DNA of 37,456 nt from contig NZ_ANAX01000164.1 in NCBI RefSeq assembly GCF_000341065.1, positions 12,266-49,721 of the forward strand, given 5' to 3'. This DNA comes from Nocardiopsis halotolerans DSM 44410. Lineage in GTDB: Bacteria > Actinomycetota > Actinomycetes > Streptosporangiales > Streptosporangiaceae. The notes below the pieces were generated by a model, which was not told where the DNA came from, did not search any database, and saw only the letters and a list, made by a program, of their open reading frames with translations. The position numbers were made by a program, and so were the translations under genes. How positions within the stretch are numbered: the stretch's first letter is position 1; each line of letters starts with the position of its first letter. This document shows positions 15,195-23,687 of the stretch, in pieces.

Positions 15195-16205
15195 ATGCTC
15201 GTTTACACGGTGCGGCGCGTCCTGGGCACGATACCCGTCCTGATCCTCGCGTCCGTGCTCACGTTCGTCCTGATCGACGTCTCCGGTGATCCCCTCTCGG
15301 AGCTCAGGATGCAGCAGCCGCCCCCCGACCCCTCGGTCATCGAACTCCAGGAGGAACGGCTCTACCTCGACCGGTCCATGCCCGAGCGCTACTGGCTCTG
15401 GGTGACCGGTATCGGCGGCAACGGGGACATCGGACTGCTCCAGGGCGAGTTCGGTCCCTCCACGCAGAGCAACAGCTACGACATCGGCGCCCAGATCGCC
15501 GAGCGCCTGGGGGTCACCCTGCGCCTGGTGGGCGCGGCGATGCTCCTCGCGCTGGGCCTGGCCATCCTGGCCGGCGTCGTCAGCGCGATGCGCCAGTACT
15601 CCAAGATCGACTACACGCTCACCTTCATCGGCTTCCTGGCCCTGTCGATGCCCGTCTTCTGGTTCGGCGGCATCATGCAGCAGGCGGGGGTCACCTTCAA
15701 CGACCTCGTGGGGACACAGGTCTTCGCCACGATCGGCGACGGGCTGTACCAGGCACAGGGCGAGGACCTGTGGGGCAGGATCACCAACGCCTTCGCCTAC
15801 ATGACCCTGCCCACGATCGTGTTGATGCTGACCAGCTTCGCGTCGTGGAGCAGGTACCAGCGGACCTCCATGCTGGAGGTGCTCAACAGCGACTACGTCC
15901 GCCTGGCCCGGGCCAAGGGCCTGCCCAACCGCGTCGTCGTCCGCCGCCACGCGCTACGCACGGCCCTCATCCCGCTGACCACGGTGGTCGCCGTCGGTAT
16001 CGCCGGCGTCGTCGACGGCACGGTCCTGACCGAACAGGTCTTCCAGTGGCGCGGCCTGGGCGAGTTCTTCGTCACCGCGGTCAACGAGAACGACTCCTAC
16101 GCCCTGATGGCGTGGCTGCTGCTCAGCGGTGTCGTGGTCATCCTGGCCAACCTCGTCGCCGACATCCTGTACGGCGTGCTCGACCCGAGGATTCGCTATG
16201 AGTGA
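15195..16205 (+). CDS. dppB: Peptide ABC importer, DppB-type permease
   Basis: The 336-residue membrane protein starts MLVYTVRRVLGTIPVLILASVLTFVLIDVSGDP, the standard DppB/OppB beginning (first span followed by GDP). The coupling loop EVLNSDYVRLARAKGLPNRVVVRRHALRTALIPL is intact, and the last span ends LVADILYGVLDPRIRYE, the family C-terminus. The region at about 60-105 (ERYWLWVTGIGGNGDIGL) is the periplasmic loop. It forms one half of the translocation channel. Its stop overlaps the start of the next permease by 8 bp. Confidence 0.94.
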   Translation: MLVYTVRRVLGTIPVLILASVLTFVLIDVSGDPLSELRMQQPPPDPSVIELQEERLYLDRSMPERYWLWVTGIGGNGDIGLLQGEFGPSTQSNSYDIGAQIAERLGVTLRLVGAAMLLALGLAILAGVVSAMRQYSKIDYTLTFIGFLALSMPVFWFGGIMQQAGVTFNDLVGTQVFATIGDGLYQAQGEDLWGRITNAFAYMTLPTIVLMLTSFASWSRYQRTSMLEVLNSDYVRLARAKGLPNRVVVRRHALRTALIPLTTVVAVGIAGVVDGTVLTEQVFQWRGLGEFFVTAVNENDSYALMAWLLLSGVVVILANLVADILYGVLDPRIRYE

Positions 16206-17118
16206 GAAGAAGGCGCCCGTGGCGCCGCGGAGCACCGACGCCGAGAGCGTGGGAGGTGCCGAGCGCACCCAGCTCCAGATGATCGTGTCCCGGTTCGCCC
16301 GGCACAGGGCCGCCATGGTCAGCCTGGTCGCCCTGGTCGTCATCGTGCTGTTCACCTTCGTCGGTCCGTTCGTCTGGCGGTGGGACCACACCGTCCACCT
16401 GGAGATCCCGCCGAGCGTGCCGCCCAACGCCGACCACCCGCTCGGTACCACCACCGCGGGCCACGACGTCCTGGGCCAGCTCATGCGCGGCACCCAGCAG
16501 ACGCTCAAGGTCGCGCTCACGGTGTCGGTGCTGGGCACCGTCGTCGGTTCCCTGTGGGGAGCCACCGCGGGCTACTACGGGGGGCGCGTCGACGCGCTCA
16601 TGATGCGCGTCGTCGACGTGTTCCTGATCGTGCCGCTGCTGATCATGGTCGCCGCGATCGCGGGCAACGCACGGGCCGGAACCACCTGGTACGCGGTGGC
16701 CCTCATCATCGCGTTCTTCTCGTGGGCGCAGATCGCCCGTGTGGTGCGCGGCGTGGTCCTGTCCCTGCGTGAGCAGGACTACGTGGAGGCGGCGAAGGCG
16801 GCGGGCGCCTCGCCGGGCTGGATCATCGTGCGCCACCTGCTGCCCAACGCCGCCGGGCCGATCATCGTCGCGGCCACCCTGCTGATCGCCGTGGCGATCC
16901 TGCTGGAGGCGGGCATGTCCTTCCTCCAGTTCGGCATCCAGCCGCCCGACATCTCGCTCGGCCAGATGATCAGTGACGCGCGCACGGCGGTCTCCACGCG
17001 GCCCTGGCTGTTCTACCCGCCGGGCCTGATGCTGCTGGCGATCTGCCTGACGATCAACTTCATCGGCGACGGGCTCCGCGACGCCCTCGACCCACGACAG
17101 ACCATGGTGCGGCGATGA
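16198..17118 (+). CDS. dppC: Peptide ABC importer, DppC-type permease
   Basis: ATG at 16198 gives a 306-residue protein beginning MSEKKAPVAPRSTDAESVGGAERTQLQMIVSRFARHRAAMVSLVAL, the soluble N-terminal helix typical of DppC/OppC. It has HPLGTTTAGHDVLGQLMRGTQQTLKVAL (the family HxLGTDxxGRDxxSRxxxG element) and the coupling loop EQDYVEAAKAAGASPGWIIVRHLLPNAAGPIIV. Six spans are evident, ending GDGLRDALDPRQ. It overlaps dppB by 8 bp and the ATPase gene by ATGA, so the whole set is one transcript. Confidence 0.94.
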   Translation: MSEKKAPVAPRSTDAESVGGAERTQLQMIVSRFARHRAAMVSLVALVVIVLFTFVGPFVWRWDHTVHLEIPPSVPPNADHPLGTTTAGHDVLGQLMRGTQQTLKVALTVSVLGTVVGSLWGATAGYYGGRVDALMMRVVDVFLIVPLLIMVAAIAGNARAGTTWYAVALIIAFFSWAQIARVVRGVVLSLREQDYVEAAKAAGASPGWIIVRHLLPNAAGPIIVAATLLIAVAILLEAGMSFLQFGIQPPDISLGQMISDARTAVSTRPWLFYPPGLMLLAICLTINFIGDGLRDALDPRQTMVRR

Positions 17119-19346
17119 CCACGACTGACCAGAAGAGCAACGAGGGGACCACCCCGAGGGGAACCGACGACGTGGTCCTGGAGGTCCGCGACCTCAGCGT
17201 GACCTTCCCCTCCGACGACGGGCCGCTGCCCGCGGTGCGCGAGGTCTCCTACGTCCTGCGCCGGGGCGAGGCGCTGGGGATCGTGGGCGAGTCCGGCTCG
17301 GGCAAGTCCGTGACCTCCATGGCGATCATGGGGCTGCTGCCCAAGAACGCCCGCGTCGAGGGATCCGCCAGGGTCCTGGGCCAGGAGGTCGTCGGCCTCA
17401 GGGACGAGAAGATCAGCAGGATCCGCGGCAACCGGATCGCGATGATCTTCCAGGACCCGCTGACCTCGCTCAACCCCGTCTACACCGTCGGCTACCAGAT
17501 CGCCGAGGCCGTACTCGCCCACCACAAGGTGGGCAAGAAGGCCGCGATGGACCGCGCGCTGGACCTGCTGAAGCTGGTGGGCATCCCCCACCCGGAGCAG
17601 CGGATCAAGCAGTACCCGCACGAGCTGTCGGGCGGTATGCGCCAGCGCGTGGTGATCGCGATCGCGATGGCCAACGAGCCGGACGTCATCATCGCCGACG
17701 AGCCGACCACGGCACTCGACGTGACCGTCCAGGCCCAGGTCCTGGAGGCCCTGGAGGCGGCCAGGAAGGAGACCGGCGCCGCGCTGGTGCTGATCACCCA
17801 CGACCTGGGCGTGGTGGCCGGACACGTCGACAGGGTCGGCGTGATGTACGGCGGCCGCATGGTGGAGATGGGTCCCGTGGAGGACGTCTTCTACCGTCCG
17901 CGGATGCCCTACGCCCTCGGCCTGCTGGGATCGCTGCCCCGGCTGGACGAGGACCGCGGCGAGCGGCTCACTCCCATCCTGGGGACCCCGCCCTCCCTGC
18001 TCGCGCTGCCCACCGGTTGCGCGTTCTCGCCGCGCTGCCCGATGGCGCGGGACGTCTGCCACGAGAAGGAACCCCGCCTGCTCGCGACGGACGAGAACGG
18101 GGAACGGGTCCGCGTGCCGGTGGAGGACACCTCCGCGCACACCGCGGCCTGCCACTTCAGCGACCAGTTGGGGGAGACCGCTCCGGAGGACCTCTTCCGG
18201 GCCACGTCGGTGCAGGCCGACACCGTGGTGAAGCTGGACGCGGCCGAGGAGCGGGCAGAGGAGGCCCTCGACGAGATCAGCGACTCCGACACCGGTTCCA
18301 CGGAGGAGAGCGGTCGGGAGCGGGAGACCATCCTGACCGTCAAGGACCTGGTGAAGAACTTCCCCATCCGCTCGAAGGGCCTCCTCAAGCGGAAGGTCGG
18401 CGAGGTGCAGGCGGTCTCCGGGATCTCCCTGGACCTGCGCGAGAAGGAGACCCTCGCCCTGGTCGGCGAGTCCGGCTGCGGCAAGTCCACCACCGCACGC
18501 CTGATCCTCCAGCTGATCAAGCAGACGTCGGGCGAGGTCAGCTACATGGGGCAGCCGCTGCACACGCTGTCCCCGCGCCAGATGCGGCCGCTGCGCCGCG
18601 ACCTCCAGCTGGTCTTCCAGGACCCGTTCGCCTCCCTGGACCCGCGCATGACGGTCTCGGACATCATCGCCGAGCCGATGCGGATCCACGGCCGGAGCAA
18701 CAGCGATGCCAAGGGGCGGGTCAAGGAGTTGCTGGACCTGGTGGGCCTCAGCTCCGAACACGGCTCGCGCTACCCGCACGAGTTTTCGGGCGGTCAGCGG
18801 CAGCGCATCGGCATCGCCCGGGCGCTGGCGCTCAACCCCAAGGTGCTCCTCCTGGACGAGCCGGTCTCGGCCCTGGACGTGTCCATCCAGGCGGGCGTGA
18901 TCAACCTTCTGGAGGACCTCCAGGAGGAGCTGGGCCTGTCGTACATGTTCGTCTCGCACGACCTGTCGGTGGTCAAGCACATCGCCGACCGGGTGGCCGT
19001 GATGTACCTCGGCAAGATCGTGGAGACGGGGACGACGGAGGAGCTGTTCAGGGCGCCCTCGCATCCGTACACGCAGGCGCTGATCTCGGCCATCCCGCTG
19101 CCGGACCCGGTCAAGGAGCGGACCCGGGAGCGGATCGTCGTCACCGGCGACGTGCCCAGCCCGGCCGACCCGCCGTCGGGCTGCCGGTTCCGGACCCGGT
19201 GCCCGAAGTTCGCCGACGAGCTGTCGGAGAGCGAGCGCACCAAGTGCGTGGAGGAGCCCCCGGAGCTGATCGACCGGGGATCCGGGCACCGTGACGCCTG
19301 CCATTACTCCAAGGTGATGGAGCTGTTGTCAGCTTCTCGTTCGTGA
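17115..19346 (+). CDS. Fused DppD-DppF ATP-binding protein of the peptide importer
   Basis: The 743-residue protein joins two ABC ATPases that are separate genes in many bacteria. Domain 1 has Walker A GESGSGKSV (58-66), signature LSGGMRQR (171-178), Walker B VIIADEPTTALD and switch THD. Domain 2 has Walker A GESGCGKST (451-459), signature FSGGQRQR and LLLDEPVSALD. Each domain ends in the oligopeptide-type extension with four cysteines (Cys302, 308, 315, 346 in the first), a motif shown to hold a 4Fe-4S cluster in mycobacterial OppD. An acidic linker (about 350-405) joins the halves. The last codons (SASRS, stop) lie at the edge of the tnpB element, so the extreme C-terminus may be altered by insertion. 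Confidence 0.93.
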   Translation: MTTTDQKSNEGTTPRGTDDVVLEVRDLSVTFPSDDGPLPAVREVSYVLRRGEALGIVGESGSGKSVTSMAIMGLLPKNARVEGSARVLGQEVVGLRDEKISRIRGNRIAMIFQDPLTSLNPVYTVGYQIAEAVLAHHKVGKKAAMDRALDLLKLVGIPHPEQRIKQYPHELSGGMRQRVVIAIAMANEPDVIIADEPTTALDVTVQAQVLEALEAARKETGAALVLITHDLGVVAGHVDRVGVMYGGRMVEMGPVEDVFYRPRMPYALGLLGSLPRLDEDRGERLTPILGTPPSLLALPTGCAFSPRCPMARDVCHEKEPRLLATDENGERVRVPVEDTSAHTAACHFSDQLGETAPEDLFRATSVQADTVVKLDAAEERAEEALDEISDSDTGSTEESGRERETILTVKDLVKNFPIRSKGLLKRKVGEVQAVSGISLDLREKETLALVGESGCGKSTTARLILQLIKQTSGEVSYMGQPLHTLSPRQMRPLRRDLQLVFQDPFASLDPRMTVSDIIAEPMRIHGRSNSDAKGRVKELLDLVGLSSEHGSRYPHEFSGGQRQRIGIARALALNPKVLLLDEPVSALDVSIQAGVINLLEDLQEELGLSYMFVSHDLSVVKHIADRVAVMYLGKIVETGTTEELFRAPSHPYTQALISAIPLPDPVKERTRERIVVTGDVPSPADPPSGCRFRTRCPKFADELSESERTKCVEEPPELIDRGSGHRDACHYSKVMELLSASRS

Positions 19347-19403
19347 ACGACCGAGCTCGCAGTTGGGCCGCCTCGCTGGGTGTGAGGGGGCCCACCGCGT
19401 CTG

Positions 19404-19433
19404 ACCCGACCACTCCGCTAGGGGTGGTCGGGT
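19404..19433 (-). ncRNA. Candidate right-end/omega-RNA hairpin spanning the tnpB stop
   Basis: ACCCGACCAC (19404-19413) and GTGGTCGGGT (19424-19433) form a perfect 10-bp stem with a 10-nt loop; the tnpB stop codon (19418-19420) lies in the loop. In TnpB systems the guide-scaffold RNA overlaps the 3' end of tnpB and runs into the right end of the element, so this hairpin is a likely part of that RNA. The identification is by position and structure only. Confidence 0.45.
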
Positions 19434-20590
19434 GGGACGTGTGACCGCCGCCCCGCATCCCACACAACAGCACCACGACGGGCGATATTGCGGGAAGCGT
19501 TCCGGTCCGCGTGCGCAACGACACAGCAGCTCCGGCAAATGAAGGTAGCTTGATCGACCCGGTTCCGCCGGTCCACATGGTTACAATCCGCGCAGGTCTG
19601 TGAGGTGTGGGCCGGATCGACGAACACCACCGGCACACCCGCACGGCGAGCCTTGTAGACGATGAACGCACCCAGTTGGGCGAAGGACCAGGAGTGCAGC
19701 GTGACCCGTTGGGGCCTGCGTTGCCGTACCCGGCCGCGAATTCCCCTCAGGTCTTCCAGGGAGATCCCGCGCCCGGTGCGTTCAGCCACGGCCACGATGC
19801 GTTTCGAAATCCGATGGTTGGTGTCCTTGGCGTGCCGCGCCTCTTTGCGGCGGCGCTTCTTGAGTAAGCGTTTGGCGGACCGGGTGCCCTTGGCCTGCAA
19901 CTTCTGACGCAGCCTTAGTTGTCGGCGGCGGTACCGGTTGAGTTTCCGCCCGGCCATGACCTGCCCGTCACTGGTGGTGGCGATGTTGGCGATCCCCAGG
20001 TCCACCCCCACAAACCCCTCGGGTTCGATCTCGGGGGCGTCGGGCACCTCGACGGTCACGGCCAGGAACCAGACGCCGTCGCGGCACAGCAGGTCGGCCT
20101 TGCCGCGCTTGTGCTCTGCCAAGGCTTTGAGTTGGTCGGGCGACCCGGTGAACGGCACGCCTTTCAATCGGCCCTGGAAGGTCCACAGTGAGATCGTGCG
20201 CGCCTCCAGGGCCAAGGACAGGTTGCGCTGGTCATAGGGATGCGCCGAGGTGGGGCGGAAGGTGATCGGGATGGACTCGATCCGCGTGTGGCGCGCTGAT
20301 CCCTTGGGGCCGTAGTTGCCGTTGTTCAGGTTGGCGCGGCGGGTGCGGTAGGCATCGCACACCTTCTTGATGGTGTGCTGGGCGGCTTGTGAGCCCACTC
20401 CGGCTTCGCGTAGCTGCTGGTAGGTGTGTTTGCGCAGGTCGTAGTTGCGGAACACACCCTGTTCGTGGGCCACGCGCGCTACCCAGGTGGCGTGGGTGTT
20501 GAGATCGCGCAGCGTCGAGGTCAGCACCACCGCCTGTTCGGGCGACGGCGCGAGCTTGAGCCGCACCACGATCTTGGACACGCTCACCAT
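19418..20590 (-). CDS. tnpB: TnpB RNA-guided nuclease (IS200/IS605-type)
   Basis: The ATG at 20590 gives 390 residues, MVSVSKIVVRLKLAPSPEQ..., full length for TnpB. The frame stays open far upstream, but that part is not TnpB-like. All three RuvC acidic residues are present: Asp197 in VGVDLGIANIATT, Glu279 in GISLEDLRG and Asp362 in HADRNASRNIARRG. The zinc ribbon is complete (Cys333, Cys336, Cys352, Cys355). TnpB proteins use an RNA from the element end to cut DNA next to a short target motif and help the element persist. No TnpA is nearby, so mobility would need a transposase in trans. Codon choice is slightly less GC-rich than in neighbouring genes. Confidence 0.93.
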   Translation of the reverse strand: MVSVSKIVVRLKLAPSPEQAVVLTSTLRDLNTHATWVARVAHEQGVFRNYDLRKHTYQQLREAGVGSQAAQHTIKKVCDAYRTRRANLNNGNYGPKGSARHTRIESIPITFRPTSAHPYDQRNLSLALEARTISLWTFQGRLKGVPFTGSPDQLKALAEHKRGKADLLCRDGVWFLAVTVEVPDAPEIEPEGFVGVDLGIANIATTSDGQVMAGRKLNRYRRRQLRLRQKLQAKGTRSAKRLLKKRRRKEARHAKDTNHRISKRIVAVAERTGRGISLEDLRGIRGRVRQRRPQRVTLHSWSFAQLGAFIVYKARRAGVPVVFVDPAHTSQTCADCNHVDRRNRVDQATFICRSCCVVAHADRNASRNIARRGAVVWDAGRRSHVPPDHP

Positions 20591-21077
20591 CGTGCACCCG
20601 ACCAGTGACAGACCGCAGCCACACCAGTTCAAGGTGGCCCACATCACCAGTGATGCGGTGTGGTCTGAGCGGCGATTCCTCCCGGGTCTGAAGCCCCGGG
20701 GTCCTCGCCAAAACAAAGCTGTTCTCCACCCGCGGCCGTTACGTGAACGGGGCCTGAGCCCGGGCGACCCGGACGTCCACGCCGCTCCCGTGTCGAAGGA
20801 CGTCCGGGACACCGGTCGGGGTCCCGGAGGACACGGCCGGGACGGAGCGGTGACCGCGACGGGCCGGTGCCGGGGGTGTCGCCCCGGCGCCGGCCCGTTC
20901 GCCGTGTCGGGGCCGGAACCGGCCACCGGGCGCCGAACGCGGGCCCTCCGCGCGCCACCTGGGCCGGAGCGCCGCCGCGCGGTTCCCCCGACGACGACCC
21001 GCGCCCGGGGTCCTGGCGCCGTGGTCCGGCGTGGGTTAGTGTGCGGTGTTCTGTCCGTGAGCGGTAGGAGACACACA
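20591..21077. other. Region between tnpB and the carboxypeptidase gene
   Basis: The left part (to about 20700) carries the tnpB 5' end structures: the CCACACC/GGTGTGG pair and a CCCGGG-N8-CCCGGG hairpin with GAGGAATC beside it on the minus strand. The right part (about 20750-21060) is extremely GC-rich with no gene I can support; it should contain the promoter of the carboxypeptidase gene. A GGTAGGAG ribosome-binding sequence lies at 21063-21070. Confidence 0.5.
20681..20700 (-). repeat. CCCGGG hairpin upstream of tnpB
   Basis: CCCGGG at 20681-20686 and 20695-20700 enclose TCTGAAGC. Read on the minus strand this is CCCGGG-GCTTCAGA-CCCGGG followed by AGGAATC, a form I associate with the terminal stem-loop found at the right ends of many tnpB elements. 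Here it is on the 5' side, so it may be a remnant of a second element or part of the left end. Confidence 0.4.
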
Positions 21078-22700
21078 GTGATGATCCCCGCCCTTCCCTG
21101 CGATCCCCCGCGACCTCGCGTCCCGAAGCCGCGCGGCGCCGTCCGGGCCGCCGCGCTCGCCGTGGTCCCCGTTCTCCTGGCGGCGCCGCTGGGCGCGTCC
21201 CCGGCCCACGCCGACGCGGTGTCGGCCGAGGAGCGCCTGGCCGACCTGCGCGTGGACATCGACACCCTCCTGGAGCACTCGTCCCTGGAGGGCGCGGTGT
21301 CCGGGGTGGTCGTCACCGATCCCGACACCGGCGAGGTCCTGTACTCGCGCGACGGCGGCGAACGGCTGCTGCCCGCGTCCAACATGAAGCTGTTCACCGC
21401 GGCGGCGGCACTGGACGTGCTGGGCGCCGACCACACCTTCTCCACCGAGGTCGTGGTGGAGGGCCGCCCCGGGCACCGGCGCTCCGTGGAGGACCTGTAC
21501 CTGGTGGGCGGCGGCGACCCCACCCTGACCGTGGAGGACCTGGACGCGATGGCCGCCGACGTGGCCGCCTCCGGCGTCAGGCTCGTGCGGGGTGACGTGT
21601 ACGCCGACGACACCTGGTTCGACTCCCAGCGCCTCGTGGACGACTGGTGGCCCGAGGACGAGCCCTACGCGTACTCCGCGCAGGTCTCCGCCCTCACGGT
21701 CGCCCACGGGGAGCGCTACGACACCGGTGTGACGGAGGTCGTGGTCACCCCGGCCGACGCGGGCGAGCCCGCCCACGTGGACCTCGGCGCGGCCGAGGGC
21801 TACGCCGAGTTGGACAACCGGTCCCTCACCGGGGAGCCCGGAAGCGACGGCACCCTCGTCGTCGACAGGACGCTCGGCACCAACACCATCACGGTGAGCG
21901 GCTCGATCCCGGCGGGTGGCGCCCCGGTGACCGTCCTGCGCACCGTGCACGAGCCCGCGGGGCTGGCCGGGCACCTGTTCGAGCAGGCGCTGGAGCGGCA
22001 CGGCGTCACGGTGAAGGGGGACTCCGCGCTCGGTGGGGCGCCCGGGGGCCGGACCAGGGTGCTGGCCGACCACGAGTCCTCCGAGCTGGAGGAGATCCTC
22101 GTCCCGTTCATGAAGTTCAGCAACAACGCGCACGCCGAGATGCTCGTGAAGAGCATCGGCCGCGAGGTCGCGGACGAGGGGAGCTGGGCGGCCGGACTCG
22201 CCGGGGTGGAGGACTCCCTGGTCCGGCTGGGGGTGGACACCTCCGACCTCGTCCTCAACGACGGTTCCGGTCTGTCCCGGGGCAACCTCGTCACCGCCGA
22301 CACGGTCATCGACCTGCTCGTGAGCACGCGCGACGCTCCCTGGCACGGGATCTGGACGGCCTCGCTGCCGGTGGCGGGCGTGAGCGATCCGTTCGTCGGG
22401 GGCACCCTGAGGTACCGGATGGAGGGCACCGCCGCCGAGGGCGTCGTGGAGGCCAAGACCGGCACCATGACCGGGGTCAGCGCGCTGTCCGGGTACGTGG
22501 ACGCACCGGACGGCGGCCAGCTGGCGTTCAGCGTCGTCAACAACGGCCACAGCGGTCCGGCACCCCGTGCGGTGCAGGACGCGATCGCCGTCAGGCTGGC
22601 CGAGTACCTGGGGCACGGAGTCCGTGAGGGCGTCCGGTCGCTGAGCTCGGCGCCACGGGGCGGCGGGGAGCTGGAGTGCTCCTGGGAGCTGACGTGCTGA
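21078..22700 (+). CDS. dacB: D-alanyl-D-alanine carboxypeptidase/endopeptidase (PBP4, DacB type)
   Basis: The frame has GTG 21078 and ATG 21081 as starts; GGTAGGAG suits either, and the longer form is 540 residues. A signal peptide is visible (VRAAALAVVPVLLAAPLGASPAHA, cut after AHA). The class C penicillin-binding motifs are in order: SxxK in ASNMKLF (Ser100 from the ATG), SxN in FSNNAHAEM, and KTG in EAKTGTMTG. A roughly 200-residue insert lies between SxxK and SxN, typical of PBP4. It removes terminal D-Ala from, or cuts cross-links in, peptidoglycan outside the membrane. The C-terminus (GELECSWELTC) has two cysteines and may carry a disulfide. Confidence 0.94.
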   Translation: MMIPALPCDPPRPRVPKPRGAVRAAALAVVPVLLAAPLGASPAHADAVSAEERLADLRVDIDTLLEHSSLEGAVSGVVVTDPDTGEVLYSRDGGERLLPASNMKLFTAAAALDVLGADHTFSTEVVVEGRPGHRRSVEDLYLVGGGDPTLTVEDLDAMAADVAASGVRLVRGDVYADDTWFDSQRLVDDWWPEDEPYAYSAQVSALTVAHGERYDTGVTEVVVTPADAGEPAHVDLGAAEGYAELDNRSLTGEPGSDGTLVVDRTLGTNTITVSGSIPAGGAPVTVLRTVHEPAGLAGHLFEQALERHGVTVKGDSALGGAPGGRTRVLADHESSELEEILVPFMKFSNNAHAEMLVKSIGREVADEGSWAAGLAGVEDSLVRLGVDTSDLVLNDGSGLSRGNLVTADTVIDLLVSTRDAPWHGIWTASLPVAGVSDPFVGGTLRYRMEGTAAEGVVEAKTGTMTGVSALSGYVDAPDGGQLAFSVVNNGHSGPAPRAVQDAIAVRLAEYLGHGVREGVRSLSSAPRGGGELECSWELTC

Positions 22701-22750
22701 TCCGCCGTCGGATCGGCCCGCCCGACCGCTGAGGTCGGAGCCTGGGACCC

Positions 22751-22780
22751 GGGGCCGCGGGGATCCGTCTCCGCGGCCCC
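22751..22780 (+). terminator. Hairpin terminator after dacB
   Basis: GGGGCCGCGG (22751-22760) and CCGCGGCCCC (22771-22780) form a perfect 10-bp stem with a 10-nt loop, 50 bp after the dacB stop. It is followed by GCGCGTCTT with few Ts, as is common in GC-rich actinobacteria. It also separates dacB from the convergent gene at 22904. Confidence 0.75.
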
Positions 22781-22903
22781 GCGCGTCTTCAGGGGCCCGG
22801 ACGTCCTCCCCCGGGACGGGTCGCGGGCGTCCGGCCGTGGGTATCCGGGCGAGGAGCGGCGGGAGCGAACGCTCATGGGGCGGGCCCGTGTACCGCCCCG
22901 CCC

Positions 22904-23455
22904 CTACCAGGCGCGGCGGCCCAGGAAGGCGAGCAGCCGGGTCTGGGCGTCGGCGCCCTCGGGCGGGGTGAGCTCCGCGCCGCAGACGCCGTCGCCGCGC
23001 AGATGGGGCCCGAAGGCCGCGGTGGCCTCGTGCGCCCACCGCACGTCGTCGGGGTCCAGGCGCTCGTCCTGGCCGGTGGCGCGAGCCAGGTCCCAGCGGT
23101 GCACGACCAGGTCGAAGCTGAGGAACCGGTCCACGGCCTCGGCGAAGGTGGTGCGGCCGAAGAAACCGTCGAACTCCGTGTTCGCGCGGTCGGGGTCGTC
23201 CAGGTCGGCCCGGACCACCGAGCGTGCGGCGTCCCATGCGGCGCGGGGGTCCTCGTCCACGGACGGGACGTCGCCCAGCTCGCGGCCGACCAGCCCGAGG
23301 AACATCCCTTGGGTGTCGACCACGTGGCGGACCACGCCCCGGGCGTCCCATCCCTCGCAGGGGGACGCGGCCGACCAGCGGTCGGCGGGGACGGCCGCCA
23401 CCGTCCCGGCGAAGTCCTCGGACAGGCGGGCGTAGCGCGCGGAGATGTCACTCAT
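22904..23455 (-). CDS. TIGR03086/mycothiol-dependent maleylpyruvate isomerase-like (DinB fold) protein
   Basis: The ATG at 23455, behind GAGGACACC, gives 183 residues; upstream in-frame sequence is Arg/Pro-rich noise. The protein reads as an MDMPI_N/DinB-superfamily member: WSAASPCEGWDARGVVRHVVDTQGMFLGLVG near the N-terminus and DLVVHRWDLARATG at about 117-130. The three histidines that bind metal in this fold fit His43, His121 and a less certain third. Many such proteins use mycothiol, the actinobacterial thiol; the reaction of this one is unknown. It ends in ADAQTRLLAFLGRRAW, the family C-terminus. It is divergent from the AraC regulator. Confidence 0.85.
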   Translation of the reverse strand: MSDISARYARLSEDFAGTVAAVPADRWSAASPCEGWDARGVVRHVVDTQGMFLGLVGRELGDVPSVDEDPRAAWDAARSVVRADLDDPDRANTEFDGFFGRTTFAEAVDRFLSFDLVVHRWDLARATGQDERLDPDDVRWAHEATAAFGPHLRGDGVCGAELTPPEGADAQTRLLAFLGRRAW

Positions 23456-23687
23456 GGTCGGTGTCCTCAGGGTCGTGTGCGTCTGGAACCAGGGTCCCGG
23501 CGTTCCGCGGGGCCGGGCGGGGCCGATGGTCGGCTGATCCGGCGGCCCGCGGTGACCGGTCGTCCGGAAGGCCCGGCGCGGCCGTCGGGCGTCCCCTCGG
23601 TTCGCTCGCGGTGCACCGCCATCCTCCGTCCGTGGCCGGGCCCCCGTCTTGAAGAAACGCGACATCCAGTACAGGTGTTCGAGACTT

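Larger units (their letters stand above)
19332..20702 (-). mobile_element. Stand-alone tnpB element (IS200/IS605 superfamily), ends approximate
   Basis: One tnpB gene is flanked by structured DNA and no Y1 transposase (tnpA) gene is present. On the 3' side of tnpB lie a perfect 10-bp hairpin (19404-19433), a GGGCC/GGCCC pair and the palindrome-like TCGTTCGTGAACGA (19337-19350). On the 5' side lie CCACACC (20619-20625) pairing with GGTGTGG (20657-20663) and a CCCGGG hairpin (20681-20700). Subterminal imperfect hairpins are typical of this superfamily. Exact ends and target tetranucleotide cannot be fixed without an empty-site comparison. Confidence 0.6.

Noticed and set aside
17013-19304. Long minus-strand open frame opposite the fused peptide ATPase gene
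   Set aside because: The plus strand encodes two complete ABC domains; the antisense product is low-complexity.
20591-21613. Upstream extension of the tnpB frame
   Set aside because: The sequence before MVSVSK is Arg/Ser/Thr/Pro-rich, overlaps the carboxypeptidase gene and has no relation to TnpB.
21036-23351. Long minus-strand frame opposite dacB
   Set aside because: The plus strand has all PBP4 motifs and a signal peptide; the antisense product is His/Gly/Arg-rich without domains.
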